A stretch of DNA of 64,000 nt from Dastarcus helophoroides (GCA_028583605.1 CM053327.1:5393316-5457315); one strand, 5' to 3'; counted from the first letter of the stretch, positions 47,931 to 59,624 are shown. Numbers and translations are program-made. The notes: generated from the sequence alone by a model not told the origin.

Positions 47931-49660
47931 TATATTTAATTAGGGAGAAAAGGTTTTTCCAAAAAATTTCATTTGTTCAAAAATTTGTTTTTCATTGCAA
48001 TTTTGGCAGCTTTTTCTAGATATCGGCTTTTTTCTCAAAATTTGTCTTTTTTAAAACACCGATCTTTTTCTTTTGCAATTCCAACTTTGTTTTTACAATT
48101 CCTCTTCTATTATTAAACTCTGAATTTTTCAAATTTTTGAAATTTCATCTCAATATTGTTCGTTATTTTTATTTAGAAATTTCACTGTTTTTCAAAATTC
48201 GACTTTTTTTAAGAATTTCCAATTTTTCTAAAATTTTCTCGATTGGTTTATCAAAACTTGCCCCTTTCTAAAAACTTGCCGAATCTTTTATTAAAAAACT
48301 GGGAATTTGAAGAAATTTTTTTTTGAAAATTCCCAGTTTTCGTAAAATGGCAAAAATTTGAGTATTTTTTTCTTGGAGTATGAACGTTTTTTTAAATCCA
48401 ATTTTTGGGAAATTCTATTTTGTTTCTCAAAATTTTGATAGCCATCCTAATATTGGACAGGGTGCAGCGCTAGTCCCCCTCTGGTTTAAACACTCAAAAG
48501 AAAATAACCATTCAGACACCAAATTCCGACGTTTTCTTAAAATTCACCCAGTTTTCGAAAAGGAGACAAAATTTGACTTACAAATTTGGAATTTTTACTA
48601 AATTGTTCCTCGAATATTTGATATTTTTTCGCGATTGCAAGCTTTTTTTTGAAGACTCGATCTTTTTCTCAAAATTTATCCTTTTTTTTTGCACAATTCG
48701 TTTTTGTTTTCTAAAATTTCGATTTTTGTTCTCGAAATTAGTCTTTTTTTTGGAAATTTCGATATTTTCTTAAATCCATTTATTTTCGAAATTACGGCTT
48801 TATCTCAGTGTTTTTCTTGAAATTCGTATTTTTTTCAAAATTTAGAGTATTCTCAAAATTTGATTCTATTTTCATAAAATTTTACATGCAGCGTAAAAAA
48901 TTCATTTTTTCTTTATTGCATTTCCCCCCAATTTATCTTTTTTTTAGAAATTTATTCTATTTATTTTCAATCTTTGACTCTTCTTAATTTCGACTTTATT
49001 CAAAAAAATCGTCTTTTTTGGCTCTCTGTGCAAAAATTCCATTTTATTCTCGAAATATATCTTTTTTCTGAAATCCCGACTGGTTTTCAAAATTCCTTTT
49101 TTTCCCCTCATATCTCGATCTTATTCGCAAAATTAGACTTTTTTTTTTCTTAAACTTGCTTTTCACTGGAAAATTTCAAAATGCTTTTCCATTTCAAAGT
49201 TTTTCTCGAAATTTTAATCACTTATTTTGAGATTTTGCCTTTTTTCTTAACAGTGGGGTTTTTGAAAATTTTGATCTTTTAGAATCTAAATTTCCAGAAA
49301 TTTTAATTATTTGGTATTTTAAAGTTTCTTTCTTAGAGTTTGGACTTTCATCCTAAATTCTCATATTCAACAATTCTAGAAATTTTTACCTTTTTATCGA
49401 AATTCATTTTTCCAAATTTTGAATATATCTCTAAAATTTTATTTTTTTATAGAAAATTTTAGAAACTGTATTATTTATAAATGCCGCCATTTTCACTTAT
49501 ATTCATCTTTTTCTGAAACACGACATTTCGGAAATTACAACTTCGAAATTAAGATTTTAATCTCAAAAATGCTGTATATTTTTAGAAATGATCACTTTTT
49601 TTCGAAATTCGGCTTCCTTTTATACAGTAATGAAGGAAGTATTATTTTATGAGACGGAAA
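47931..49660. repeat. Degenerate low-complexity T-rich DNA
   Basis: T-runs with TTTTTCTCAAAATTT and TTTCGA words throughout. The plus-strand frames at 48380-48601, 48573-48773 and 49419-49652 are F/K/I-rich composition products. Confidence 0.6.
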
Positions 49661-49751
49661 CCCATCCACAAAATCGTAAATTTCGTAAATTTCAGTATAT
49701 ATGATATTTTTGACAAAGTATAAGTAAATGCATTCTTTGTACATAAGGTAG

Positions 49752-51900
49752 ATGCATTGGTAGTTGGCACTTTAAGGACCGAATTCTTGCTTTTTTGTGT
49801 CTAACCCTTAAAAGTTTAGATTGTTTAAGCAACTTCAAATTTTTTTGATTTTATTGACCTTATTTACTCACATTGTTGTGTTTAAATACTCAATTGGTTT
49901 TATAGAAAATTGGGAAAAAAATCATTTTTTCACGTCGTGAAATGCATCGGTCGGGGGCAGGAAATTTTCAGTAGTGGGCACTTGTTTGTTCCGGTAGTTG
50001 GCACATTTTGTTTAATTGAAAAACCATAATTAATGACAATTTTGTAATGCAAGAGATTATTCATAATACACTTTTAATATTATCGATCCATCAAACACAC
50101 TAAAATTTTTAGAAACAGCTAATTAACAGCTAAATACAAAGGGAAATTTGTTAATCACAACTTTTTTGCTATTTTGAGATTTTCGCTTCAATTTCAGCTT
50201 TTCCTGAAAGCTTTAATGGCATAATTCAGCAAAAAAAAAGAAAACTTTAACTTAGTTTCTTTCAGAATTGCTATTAAGATCCAGAGACTGATCTGAGCTA
50301 TCTGCTGCAAACCACTTACCTTGTTTTTTTTTCATTTCAAATAATTGTCCGATTCGTCGCATTTGTTTTCGTTTATTTACGGTTTTTTCAGTTTTTTTTG
50401 TTCTTTTTTCTTTCCCCTGTAACTTCTGTTTGAGTTCTTCTCTTTCTTGGAATCTCTTTTGCTGGGCCAGTTATTTTTCATCTTGTTTCTTCAACCTAAT
50501 AACTATTAGCTTATCTATTTTTTTTAATCTACAGTTATGGTCTCTTTTGAGCTTTGTCCTGATATCACTACACTGGGTATAACTTCCTTGGGCAAACTTT
50601 TTCTTTATTGGGCTTTCCAGTCACACCGATACCCTCTTAAATGCTTTCAAAGACTGCTGTTGACGTCCTGAAGTGCACGGCTCATTACTGAAGGTGAACT
50701 ATGCATTTGATATCCTTAGCGTATTTACCTGTTTTGCTATTGACCCTTCTACTCCTGAAGGACGTACCTATCTGAACTTTCTGTGAAAAAAGATCAAGTC
50801 ATAGTTAAGTTAAGAAAAATCCTTACCGAGTTGGACGGATTTATTTTCAAAAATTTCTTAACTCAGGATGACCATTAGTGAAAGGATTTTCTGGTTTTTA
50901 ATCATTAACTACATGTAAAAAGCTGCCTGAAACTTGCTCCTTAGTTACAGGAAACCTAGTCTATTCCTTTGACCAAATCTATTCCCTTAAACCATGCCGA
51001 GTGTCGAAATCGGCCCCACTTTTCTTTTAATTCGATATCATATTTTCTAAACTTTTGTAATGAAGTACGTGACAATTCAAATTTCTTAGCAGCAATTGCC
51101 AAAGAAATGACTTATCTGACACCTTCTAGAGCGCTTCTTATATTTTTTTGCGAATAATTCCAACATTTTGGCCTCTTTCCTACATTATCTACGTTCTTTA
51201 TAAAAAAAGTAAATAAGAGAACAAGACGTTAGTGTATTACAAAAACTAACTCTAGTTGGCTTTCAATGAATCACAAAGGTTTCATGCCCTGTAAGCAGTT
51301 AAATATTTGGCAAGTGTGAAGAGAAACCATGCCCACTATTGTTTCCAATGCCTAACATCGAATAAGATCAAAACAGGGTGTGTTTACATAACAAATTGTG
51401 GTTAGTAACCCCTAGAAAAAAGTATCCTTGCAAAACTCTGAAAGTGTCAGTATTGAGCATGAGTGACCACTACCAAGATACCGTAAGATTTTCTGAACTA
51501 ATAGTGGGTACACATTAAAACAATATCAAATGAAATTATGTTCATTGAAAATGTATTTTCTATGCCTTACTTGTTCGACTAAAAGCTTATGGACCCAAAT
51601 AGAGCGTGATGTTAACCGCCGAAGATCAAAACTTGGCACTTCTCCCCTTATTCAATCTAGGAGGCATTAGTGCAGTGTCACACACCTTATGCATTATAGC
51701 ATTTCATTTATGCTCAAACTGCCTCTGATTCAAGGTGGAAGTTGTAGTTCAACCCGTTGAAAGTAGGGGATTTATGGAACAAAATTGCCTTGGTTTGAAT
51801 GTTATGCCTGGGATTGAACGCTTATTATAAGCTTTTAAAGTTGATAGTGCTCACTACCAAAGCAGTGCCCTCTACCGGCACTGTTGTCTTATTTTAACTG
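49752..51900 (-). mobile_element. Second pogo-like element, decayed
   Basis: Copies of GTAGT(T/G)GGCAC occur at about 49760, 49971 and 49994, with inverted forms (GTG-NN-CACTACC, GTGCCCTCTACCGGCAC) at about 51464, 51847 and 51865-51883. They frame a minus-strand transposase remnant. Multiple subterminal copies of one word on both sides match the layout of the complete pogo-type element at 19837. Exact edges and target duplication are not resolved. Confidence 0.55.
50250..51215 (-). pseudogene. pogo-like transposase remnant: psq HTH and basic C-terminal tail
   Basis: On the minus strand near 51190-50990, KRPKCWNYSQKNIRSALEGV, one stop, then SLAIAAKKFELSRTSLQKF read as a psq-type helix-turn-helix. 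That is the N-terminal DNA-binding domain of pogo-like transposases. Near 50420-50270 the same strand reads a lysine-rich tail with NKRKQMRRIGQLFEMKKKQ and GKWFAADSSD. The catalytic middle is largely lost: only about 600 bp separate the two, and no IDETG or DNH motif is recognisable. Confidence 0.6.
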
Positions 51901-52460
51901 AAAATATGTTATTAGTCAATTCGTATTTATGTGTTCTGATAGTTTATAAATTAGTGTTAAAATTTAACTATGGTTTGCTCAATGACTTTTTTTGTTGTTG
52001 GTTTTATATTATTAAAATCATCCAATTATTTGAATTTTAAACATAAATGTTAGTTAGGAATAAAAGGTGAATAGCAAAACATTAAAAAAGTTTAATTTTG
52101 AAGTTTAAGGTAGAAGAGCAACTGACGATATGTCTAGTATTGGCTTTACCAATGATATTAATATTTTATCATGTACTAAATTAATGAATTTAAATAATTT
52201 TCTTACCAAATCGTTAAACAAACATTTCTATTTTTAATGAATCCTCTTCGCAATATCGGCATATAACAATAATTATGTCATTGTGTAATTCTGTTTTTTA
52301 TATTTAATTTTTATTTCGTTTATGGTAATGATAAATTACAATGTCATTTTATTAATCAAAATAAATTTGTTTAATGCACAGATAATGGCTGAAAATATCT
52401 AGGAAAATGATTCTAATTCATTTTAAATTGCACGAGTACTGTAGTTACAAGTTAAAAGAA

Positions 52461-52470
52461 TTTCTTTTAG
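52461..52470 (+). promoter_or_regulatory. Possible splice acceptor upstream of the receptor frame
   Basis: TTTCTTTTAG ends 15 bases before the first ATG and is a good acceptor. The in-frame codon at its end is TAG, so the frame cannot extend further without splicing. A 5' exon carrying a signal peptide could join here. Alternatively this is UTR and the gene is intronless. Confidence 0.35.
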
Positions 52471-52485
52471 AGTTGCTCCGTAACG

Positions 52486-54171
52486 ATGGACAGAAGTAGC
52501 ACACTTTTGGCAGATTACCTAAAGGAATTTATTCCAATCAATAGAGAGATATGTGTCATATTCGAACAAGATACATTTTCAAAACTTTTCAGTTCAGTTC
52601 TCACCTTGACGTTAGTAAATAATATTCTTCGAACATATTCCATAAGCGCGTTGAAAAACTACAAATTTGACAAGACATGCAACTTTACTCTCTTGCAAAT
52701 GAAAGCCATTGAGCCATATTTATTAAATGAAATGCTGCTCCAGCCATATTCACATATTTTTATTTTTCAAGATGGAACTCTGACGCCTGGCATCTTAATG
52801 CATTTTTCTCTGAAGAATTTTATCTACGTATACATTATAAGTGAAAAAATCATTGACCAGGAAAGTCTACCCAAAGTAACATCAGATACAATTCAAGTAA
52901 CATCTGTAACTCATAACCGAATATTGTTGAATATAAAAAATGAAACCATCGTATACAGAGAGTTTCCGTTAAATCCGCAGCTACATACAAGAGCCATGGG
53001 GGACACTGTTAACGTAACGTTTATGGAATTTGATCCATTTTTTCATTTAGAAGATAACACAACTCTCGCTGGATTGGAGTATAGAATTTTAAATGAATTA
53101 TTTCGAGATTGGAACGTTCAATACACCTGTTTGCCACAAGCCAAAATATCTCGTCTGGAACACTGGCATACATTATACGAATTCGTAAGAAATAAATCAA
53201 GCAATATTAGCGCAAGCTTAAATGGCGTCACCAAAGATGATTTAACTATCATCGATGTATCCGAATTCTATATGCAAGCGTGTCTAACACTTCTTGTACC
53301 AAAGGCTTTAATTTCCCACGAAGGATTCCTCCTCCACATTTTTACTTTTTCACTAATTTCAGCAACTATAATAACTATGAAAATAACCAGTTTTATAGCG
53401 AGAATGTTCAATTTTACCAATGAAAGCTTTCCCAATGTGGTTTTTAACATAGCACGTATTTGGATAACAGCTAGTGCTCCAGGTGCCCACAAACCTCACC
53501 CTCAATCCTTCAGAATTTTTATAATAACCTGCATTATTTTTTCAACCCTAAGTTCTGTTTATTTTTCTGCTGGAATCTCAAGCGTTTTGACTTATTCCAA
53601 GCCTAGTAAACCCATCAATAGTTTTGAGGATCTTGTAGATCAGCACGTTAATTGGTTAACTTTTGGTACCAATCTGAAACGAAACCTAGCAGAATCTAAG
53701 GTTTCTTTGTACAACAAAGTAGCAGAATTGGGTATCGTGGAAACAAATGAAGTTGCAGCCGTAAATGCGATTCGTCAGAAACGTTTTGGGGTGTTGATTA
53801 TTGTTTACGCAAAGTACGTTATTGGGTCAAAATTTTTGGATGACGATACCAAACGGAATTTCAAGGTATTGCCAGATTGTTTTCTCAACCAACAACAGTA
53901 TTTTCTGCTTTCAAAAAACTCGCCTTATACGGGAATGCTCAACGGCCATATACGAAAGGTAAAAGAATATGGTTTTGTTGATTTTTGGATGCGACGATCG
54001 CAAGGTGTGGACTCGAATGATTCCATGTTTACTGAATTAAAACAGGAAACGTACCATACAATAAATATTAGCGAAATCAGCTTGGCGTTTTACCTTGTAA
54101 TTCTGGGGTTGCTGTTTGCTTTTGTGGTATTTTTTTCTGAAGTAGTTTTGTTTAAAATATTTCAGGATTAA
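52486..54171 (+). CDS. Divergent ionotropic receptor (IR family), ligand-gated ion-channel subunit
   Basis: The 561-residue frame has the layout of a divergent insect IR. It has a variable N-terminal region (about 1-165) and a first ligand-binding half (about 170-275, with FDPFFHLEDNTTLAGLEYRI and LFRDWNVQYTC). TM1 lies at about 281-301, followed by a short pore segment (about 315-335, VVFNIARIWITASAPG). TM3 is at about 343-370, ending SAGISSVLTY where glutamate receptors have the SYTANLAA gate. A second ligand-binding half follows (about 376-525, INSFEDLVDQHVNWLTFGT), then TM4 at 531-556. The length is usual for the subfamily. IRs sit in dendritic membranes of chemosensory neurons and act with co-receptors; tuning here is unknown. 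The N terminus lacks a signal peptide, so a 5' exon may be missing. The frame is uninterrupted in a window otherwise full of decay, which argues for selection. Confidence 0.93.
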   Translation: MDRSSTLLADYLKEFIPINREICVIFEQDTFSKLFSSVLTLTLVNNILRTYSISALKNYKFDKTCNFTLLQMKAIEPYLLNEMLLQPYSHIFIFQDGTLTPGILMHFSLKNFIYVYIISEKIIDQESLPKVTSDTIQVTSVTHNRILLNIKNETIVYREFPLNPQLHTRAMGDTVNVTFMEFDPFFHLEDNTTLAGLEYRILNELFRDWNVQYTCLPQAKISRLEHWHTLYEFVRNKSSNISASLNGVTKDDLTIIDVSEFYMQACLTLLVPKALISHEGFLLHIFTFSLISATIITMKITSFIARMFNFTNESFPNVVFNIARIWITASAPGAHKPHPQSFRIFIITCIIFSTLSSVYFSAGISSVLTYSKPSKPINSFEDLVDQHVNWLTFGTNLKRNLAESKVSLYNKVAELGIVETNEVAAVNAIRQKRFGVLIIVYAKYVIGSKFLDDDTKRNFKVLPDCFLNQQQYFLLSKNSPYTGMLNGHIRKVKEYGFVDFWMRRSQGVDSNDSMFTELKQETYHTINISEISLAFYLVILGLLFAFVVFFSEVVLFKIFQD

Positions 54172-54352
54172 CAGAAAATCATTGATTGTAGCTATCTCTG
54201 TAACTTAATTTCTTATTAAGATCGTGATGGAAATATTGTAGCTCACAATATGCACTTTTTTATAACGCTATAATTTTGAACTACTCTGTGTTAATTTAAA
54301 ATTACCTGACACTAATTCTATGTCACTAACGAAATCCTAATATAAGTGGCTT

Positions 54353-54405
54353 ATCCACCAGGTTTCGCATTACTGCATCATCGGCGGTCATACCAGCAAT
54401 TTGTT
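54353..54405 (-). repeat. Inverted repeat pair flanking the LINE, left member
   Basis: Read on the minus strand: CAAATTGCTGGTATGACCGC, CGATGATGCAGTAATGCGAA, ACCTGGT. The same words occur on the plus strand at 57452-57502 with a few changes. The pair brackets the LINE and the palindrome. Confidence 0.7.
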
Positions 54406-54435
54406 TTTTTTTATGTTCAATCCACTTGTAAAGGA

Positions 54436-57035
54436 TAACCCTATTATGATTTCAAAGCACCGCGAGTCGGATGTGGAAGAAAGGATAGATGGCGATGAAC
54501 CGCCTTCTTGAACAAGAATAGGTTGTAATTTTTGGGAAAATTCGGTAACGAGTTCCATAGCTTGAAAGTTCTATAGAAAAAAGAGCCTCCGTAAACAGAA
54601 ATCCTCACAGTGTCAAGCTGGACCGCACAGGATTTTGCTGCCTCCAACTGTCTTGTATGCTTTAAAAATGTTGGCCTTAGAAAGATCAATACTATTAGTT
54701 TCTGTGAGCATTTTTCATGAAAGTACTTGTAGAAAAGAGATAAATCATCTACCATCCGCCTGTGGTCCAGTGTTTCGCAAGAATCGCTGTTTTTGAGCTT
54801 TGCATAGTATGAGTAGCTGATGGGATGTAAAGTACTTTTTAGCTTTAAAAAGAAATCCTAGCTTCTGAGAGGCGGATTTGGCAATGGCGTGCACATGGTC
54901 GCCCCAAGAGAAGTTAGTGCTCGCATTTACTCTTATGATAGACGAATTAGATCCCATCGGAAGGATTTTACCGTCCATTAGAATATTTGTTGCATTATCC
55001 CTTGATGTTTTCTTAGAGAAAACCACGGCCTGAGTTTTTGAAGCGTTAAAGTTGACCAGATTTTCCTTACCTTATTCCAGAATGATTTCGAGATTTCAAT
55101 TACTTATCTGTATCTGCTGTTTTCTTAGTCGATCTGAAGCAGCAACGGATAATGGCTTGTCGGAGAACAAAATATGACACCAGGCTACTATTATCTGTGT
55201 AGCTGCATATCGGACTGCAACTTAAAGCTAAGAAATCGTTTATGTGTAACAGAAACAGAGTGGGAGATAGGACAGACCCCTGAGGCATCCCTGCATTAAT
55301 CGCAAATTTCTCGGATGAGATGCCATCGATGACGACCTGAAAGATCTGTCAGCGAGATAACTAGATATCAAATGACAGAGTCCAGGAGAAAGACCATAGG
55401 ATGTTAATTTGGCGAGAAGAGACCGTTGAAGGCTTTTGAGATATTCAATGCCATACCATGTTTTTCCATAGCTAAGTTACAGATATGAGTAAGATATGCC
55501 AGTGAATCGTCAGTTAAGCGTTGTTGTCTGAAACGGTATTGCCTGTCCGAAATGATTCTATTTTCCTCCAGATATTTGAGAATCTCGAAGTTCATAACCT
55601 TTTTCATCACTTTAGATATAACGGGCAATAAAGATATAGGGCGATAGTTTTTTGCCGGACAGGCTGTACCCTAGCAGATTTCCAGATGTTAGGATATACA
55701 CCTTTGTTGTAAGAGAGTGTGAACAATTTGCTTAGGACAGGAGTCAGTTCAGGAGCGCAGTTCTTAAGAACAATAGCATCGATACCATTAAGGCCAGAAG
55801 CTTTCAATGTGTCGAGCTCGAGGAGAATCTTCCTGATTTTGCGTTCAGGCATCGAAATGCAAACCTTAGGAAGAAAATCAAGGTTTGAATTTTCAGCGAA
55901 CATAAAAGCTAGCAGGTCAGCCTTTACCTTGGAAGTAGTCAAAATATTGTTATTGTCATCGAGTAAAGGTGGAAAATTTGAAAATGTAAAATACTTTCCA
56001 ATCTACTTTGCAAATCCCCAAAAGGACCTGAAACCGTTCGGACAGTTGATAAGCCTCTGGCGCATTTTACAATCGAAATCACTTTTTGCCTCATCAGTCC
56101 CCTGTTTATAAAAATTTCGTGAATTAGGTGGTCCGAGTCTCGACTGAGGGATTATTTTTCCAACGACGATATACGCGATTTTTGCAGGAGACAGCTCGAG
56201 CACATTTTTTGCTGAATCAAGGTTTACTGGAGGCAGACTTCTTTTGGGAATGGAAAACTGAGCATTTCATACCAATCAGGATAGCTTTAGTGATGGATTC
56301 GGCGGTCTCTTAATTCTTTCCAGTTTGTAGAGTTAAAGTGTCAGACCCTACGGTGCTATGTCTGAGAAGAAGGTGGTGTATGAAGCGAACAAGAGACTGC
56401 TACAAGCTTGTAATCGGAATTTCCAAGCGGTGATGTCACAGTGATTTTATACTAATTTGAAGAATTTGTAAGGAAAAGGTCAAAAAGTACATCAGGAATT
56501 CTTGTGGGTTCCTTAACCAATTGCAATAGGTTACAAATGATGGCGAAAGCCTCCGCCAACCTTCCCGCGTCGTTAATTCGGGAAGAAAACCTTAACCAGG
56601 GGATGTTGTGTACGTTGACATCACTGAAAACGACAACCTCAGCGTTTGGATAATTCGTCTTCAGGTGATCGAGGGTTACGGAGAGATTCGAAGAGCTGTC
56701 TGTATGACGGATTGTTTGAAGACAGATAAAATGAACAAATGAATATTGCTTCACTTTTGGAGCAAATTTTCAGCCAAATCACATCATGATCAGCAGATTC
56801 CAGTGATTCTTTTCGTTGACAGGACAGGTCGCTTCTCGTAAAAGCCCAAATTTTCCTCTTGTGTCGAAACTTTGTGTGCAAATCGTAATTAGGGTAAAGC
56901 AAGTGAACCGTATTGATGGATGGGTAGATTTGGGTTTCTGTCAAAGACAGCACATGGCGTCTTTCATTTTGAAGGTGTTGATGAACCGAGCTTAGGTTTA
57001 AGTTTAGCCCCCGAATGTTACAGAACTGAATTTTA
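54436..57035 (-). mobile_element. Jockey/CR1-type LINE with endonuclease and reverse transcriptase, decayed
   Basis: On the minus strand, in order. An AP-type endonuclease begins CNIRGLNLNLSSVHQHLQ (about 57025-56970). It continues with LSLTETQI, HDVIWLKICSKSE, VVFSDVNVHNIPWLRFSS and LVKEPTRIPDVLFDLFLT, and reaches TSPLGNSDYK near 56430. The reverse transcriptase follows: LKASGLNGIDAIVLKNCAPE near 55830, VISKVMKKVMNFEILKYLEE near 55620, ALNISKAF near 55440, MPQGSVLSPTLFLLHINDFL at 55288, TDNSSLVSY, then NASTNFSWGDHV and the C-terminal YRTFKLWNSLP. No RNase H domain was seen. The endonuclease SDH motif reads SDY and the RT ADD box reads TDN. Several stops and frame changes break it. It is the longer relative of 22940-24085. 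Confidence 0.92.
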
Positions 57036-57177
57036 ATTGAATAATAGAAAGGGATTGAGCCTGTGGCACATTAAAATTTTCCGCTGATTTTGGATTCCCT
57101 CGCACACCCTCCACCCGGACGTCCGAACGGGAGGGTATTTTACGTCTTTGTTTTTCTAAAAATTATAAGAAGTTTTG

Positions 57178-57447
57178 CCGTTGTGATGCCAACAAGCTCC
57201 ATGGATCGCAGACTTTTACGAATATTCCGTCTATTTCAAATAATCGTCCAAAGCTTCAATTAGAGGTGTGTTTAGAAAATCAAGCTGTTTGTTCATAAGT
57301 TTAAATTGATCTAGTCAATTTACACTTATGAACGACCAGCTTGATCTTCTGAACGCACTTCTAACTGAAGCTTTGGACGAGAATTTTGATTAGACGGAAT
57401 ATTCGTAGAAGTCTGTGATCCATGGAGCTTGTCAGCATAACAACGGA
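57178..57447. repeat. 270-bp palindrome (foldback)
   Basis: The two halves pair across a centre at about 57312. AACAAGCTCCATGGATC pairs with GATCCATGGAGCTTGTC, ACGAATATTCCGTCTA with TAGACGGAATATTCGT, TCGTCCAAAGCTTCA with TGAAGCTTTGGACGA, and TTCATAAGT-TAAATTGA with TCAATTTACACTTATGAA. Arms of about 130 bp with a spacer of only about 5 bp. The open frame beginning in its right arm (57422-57625) is not supported as a gene. Possible foldback MITE; no target duplication was recognised. Confidence 0.85.
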
Positions 57448-57451
57448 TAAA

Positions 57452-57502
57452 CAAATTGCTAGTATGACCGCCGATGATGCAATAATGCGAAAACCTGGTC
57501 CG
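57452..57502 (+). repeat. Inverted repeat pair flanking the LINE, right member
   Basis: ACAAATTGCTAGTATGACCG, CCGATGATGCAATAATGCGA, AACCTGGT: inverted match to 54353-54405. Confidence 0.7.
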
Positions 57503-57509
57503 GTGTTAG

Positions 57510-58439
57510 CAAATATTTATCGAAACATTGTGGAACTTTTAATTTCTGCTACGTTTTTATCGTTAATAAAGTTTAATAGTTATGAATTTATAAACTATGT
57601 TTACTTACTTTGTATTATGAGTTAATTAATTATTAAAAATAGTTATAGAATCATGCTACTGTTTTTTTTAATTCACAATAAATATGGCTTTCAGTACGTG
57701 GTTTATCTTTAGTAACAATTCTCTTTTTTACTCAACGAACGATTTTTAAGTAAAAAAATAAAATGTATCTCTTTGTATATTGATGGGCGCTTTATATTCT
57801 TTTCTACAAATTTAATGTCTTATTTTAAGTGAATTCTTTATAAAAATTTATGTTATGTTGGTTAGATTTATATGTTTTTGGGAAATAACTATTTTTAGTA
57901 ATTAATAAACCCATAATACAAAATAAGTAAACATAGTTTTTGAAGTGAAATACTTGTTTTAACCGAAAACAGTTCATAAAAGGAAAAAATTTCATGAAAG
58001 CATTTTTACCAAGAAATGGAGGTCGTATGTGAAATTGGTATTTAATTTGTAAAAAAGCAGTGACGTACCATTTTTTTCATTAAGAATATTCAAAGACAAA
58101 TTAACATGAACGCCACTGATAGAGGAAAAGCAAATACTTTTCCCGCAAAAAAATGGTGTTTATGCCTTGTTAGTATCTACCAAAATTGAACAAAATATTT
58201 TGAGTGGTTTTATAGTGTTTAAGAAAAAACTATTTTTTTTTCTAATTTTCAAGTTCCAGTAATTAAAAAATAAAGCGGTTCCGGGCTTATGTTGATAAAA
58301 ACTTTTTTTCTTAAAATGGTTGGAGGATTATGATCCTTAAATATGAACACTTCAATTTAAAATACCCGGTTCATTATTATTAATTTTATTTTTAGTAAAG
58401 ATTATAGTTTTTTTATAGGTTAACTTTTTTACATATATT
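57510..58439. other. AT-rich intergenic DNA
   Basis: Ordinary AT-rich sequence without a gene, RNA gene or recognised repeat terminus. Confidence 0.4.
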
Positions 58440-58900
58440 ATAAGCTAATTCTTTGCACTACGCTCTGCACCCCAAATCAATCAAAATCGGAATCAACACT
58501 TAAATAACTTAAAATTTTGTTCTTCTGGACGGAAATGGGGTTTTTTATGCTGAGATATACAAGTTAATTACGATGCAACTGAAATATAATTTCAATTAGA
58601 ATCTAATGAAATCAGATTTCAATCGCAAAGATCACGTAAATGAAGCAAAATTTCTATCATGGGTTGTATCGCAACCTCCATTGATACAAGCGTCCTCGGC
58701 GTGATTTTACTTTCACCTAGATGGACGAATGACCTTTTTATGTTTATTCGCGTTAATTACCACGAAGTATTAGGTACTTCAAAAACTTTCATATTTAAAA
58801 AAGTACGACTTTACCCATCTTTGGAAAGCTCGTTCTAAGAGTTCGTTCGACTACCCTTGTTTACTCGTGCACTATGGATTTTGATATAGAATGTTCTTTA
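58440..58900. other. Island of ordinary base composition, non-coding
   Basis: High word diversity and more balanced composition than the flanks, including GTTGTATCGCAACCTCCATT, ATTGATACAAGCGTCCTCGG and TTCGCGTTAATTACCACG. There is an imperfect GGTTGTATC/GATACAAGC inverted pair. No long open frame. Candidate conserved non-coding DNA by contrast only. Confidence 0.35.
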
Positions 58901-59624
58901 AAATTCCTAAAGATTCTTAAAGTATTCTCTGTATCGAATTTTTTATTGAAAAATTCACCTTTTAAAAAAATTTGGACGATTTCTCAAAATTTATACTTTA
59001 TTGAAAATTTCAATGCTTTTTTATAATTTCGGTTTCATCGCAAGTTGGAATCTCTTTAAAAATTTTAGTTTATAAATTTTGGCCTTTTTAAAAATTTTAA
59101 TTCCTGGAAATTTCTATATTTTTTAAGAATTTCGAATATTTCTTGAACTTGAACAAAATGCTTTTAGAAAATTTCGATTTTTGAAAATTTCAAATTTTGT
59201 TTCAGAATTTCGAATTTTCCTTGCAACTTAGATAGTTTTGAAATCTCTGGCTTGTTGAAGACTTCAACTTCTTTGAAAAATTGCGACTTTAAAAAAATGG
59301 ATTTTTTAAAGTTTGATCTTTTTAAAAATTTTTTTCAAACTTTTGAAAATTTTGATCTTTTTTCAAAATTTAAATCATAAAAAAACGATTTTTAGATTTT
59401 GACTTTCTTGGGTTTCTTAAAATTTTGACTTAAATGTTAACTGTTTTATTTAAATTTTGACTTTTTTTTTCAAAATTTTCATATTTCGAAAAATTTTCTG
59501 TTTTGAATGGTTTTTTAAATCTGGACATTTTTTAAAGAATTCAATTTGCTTTTCATTCAAATTTTTTGCCAATTTATAATTTCATGAAAATTTCGATAAT
59601 AAAGTTTTGATCTTGGGGTATTGA
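58901..59624. repeat. Degenerate low-complexity T-rich DNA
   Basis: T-runs with TTTTTGAAAATTTCGA-like words. No gene. Confidence 0.6.

Noticed and set aside
53268..53492. Minus-strand 74-residue frame
   Set aside because: Antisense shadow of the ionotropic receptor.
55719..56313. Plus-strand frames of 130 and 61 residues
   Set aside because: They lie antisense to the LINE, whose reverse-transcriptase and endonuclease motifs read on the minus strand.
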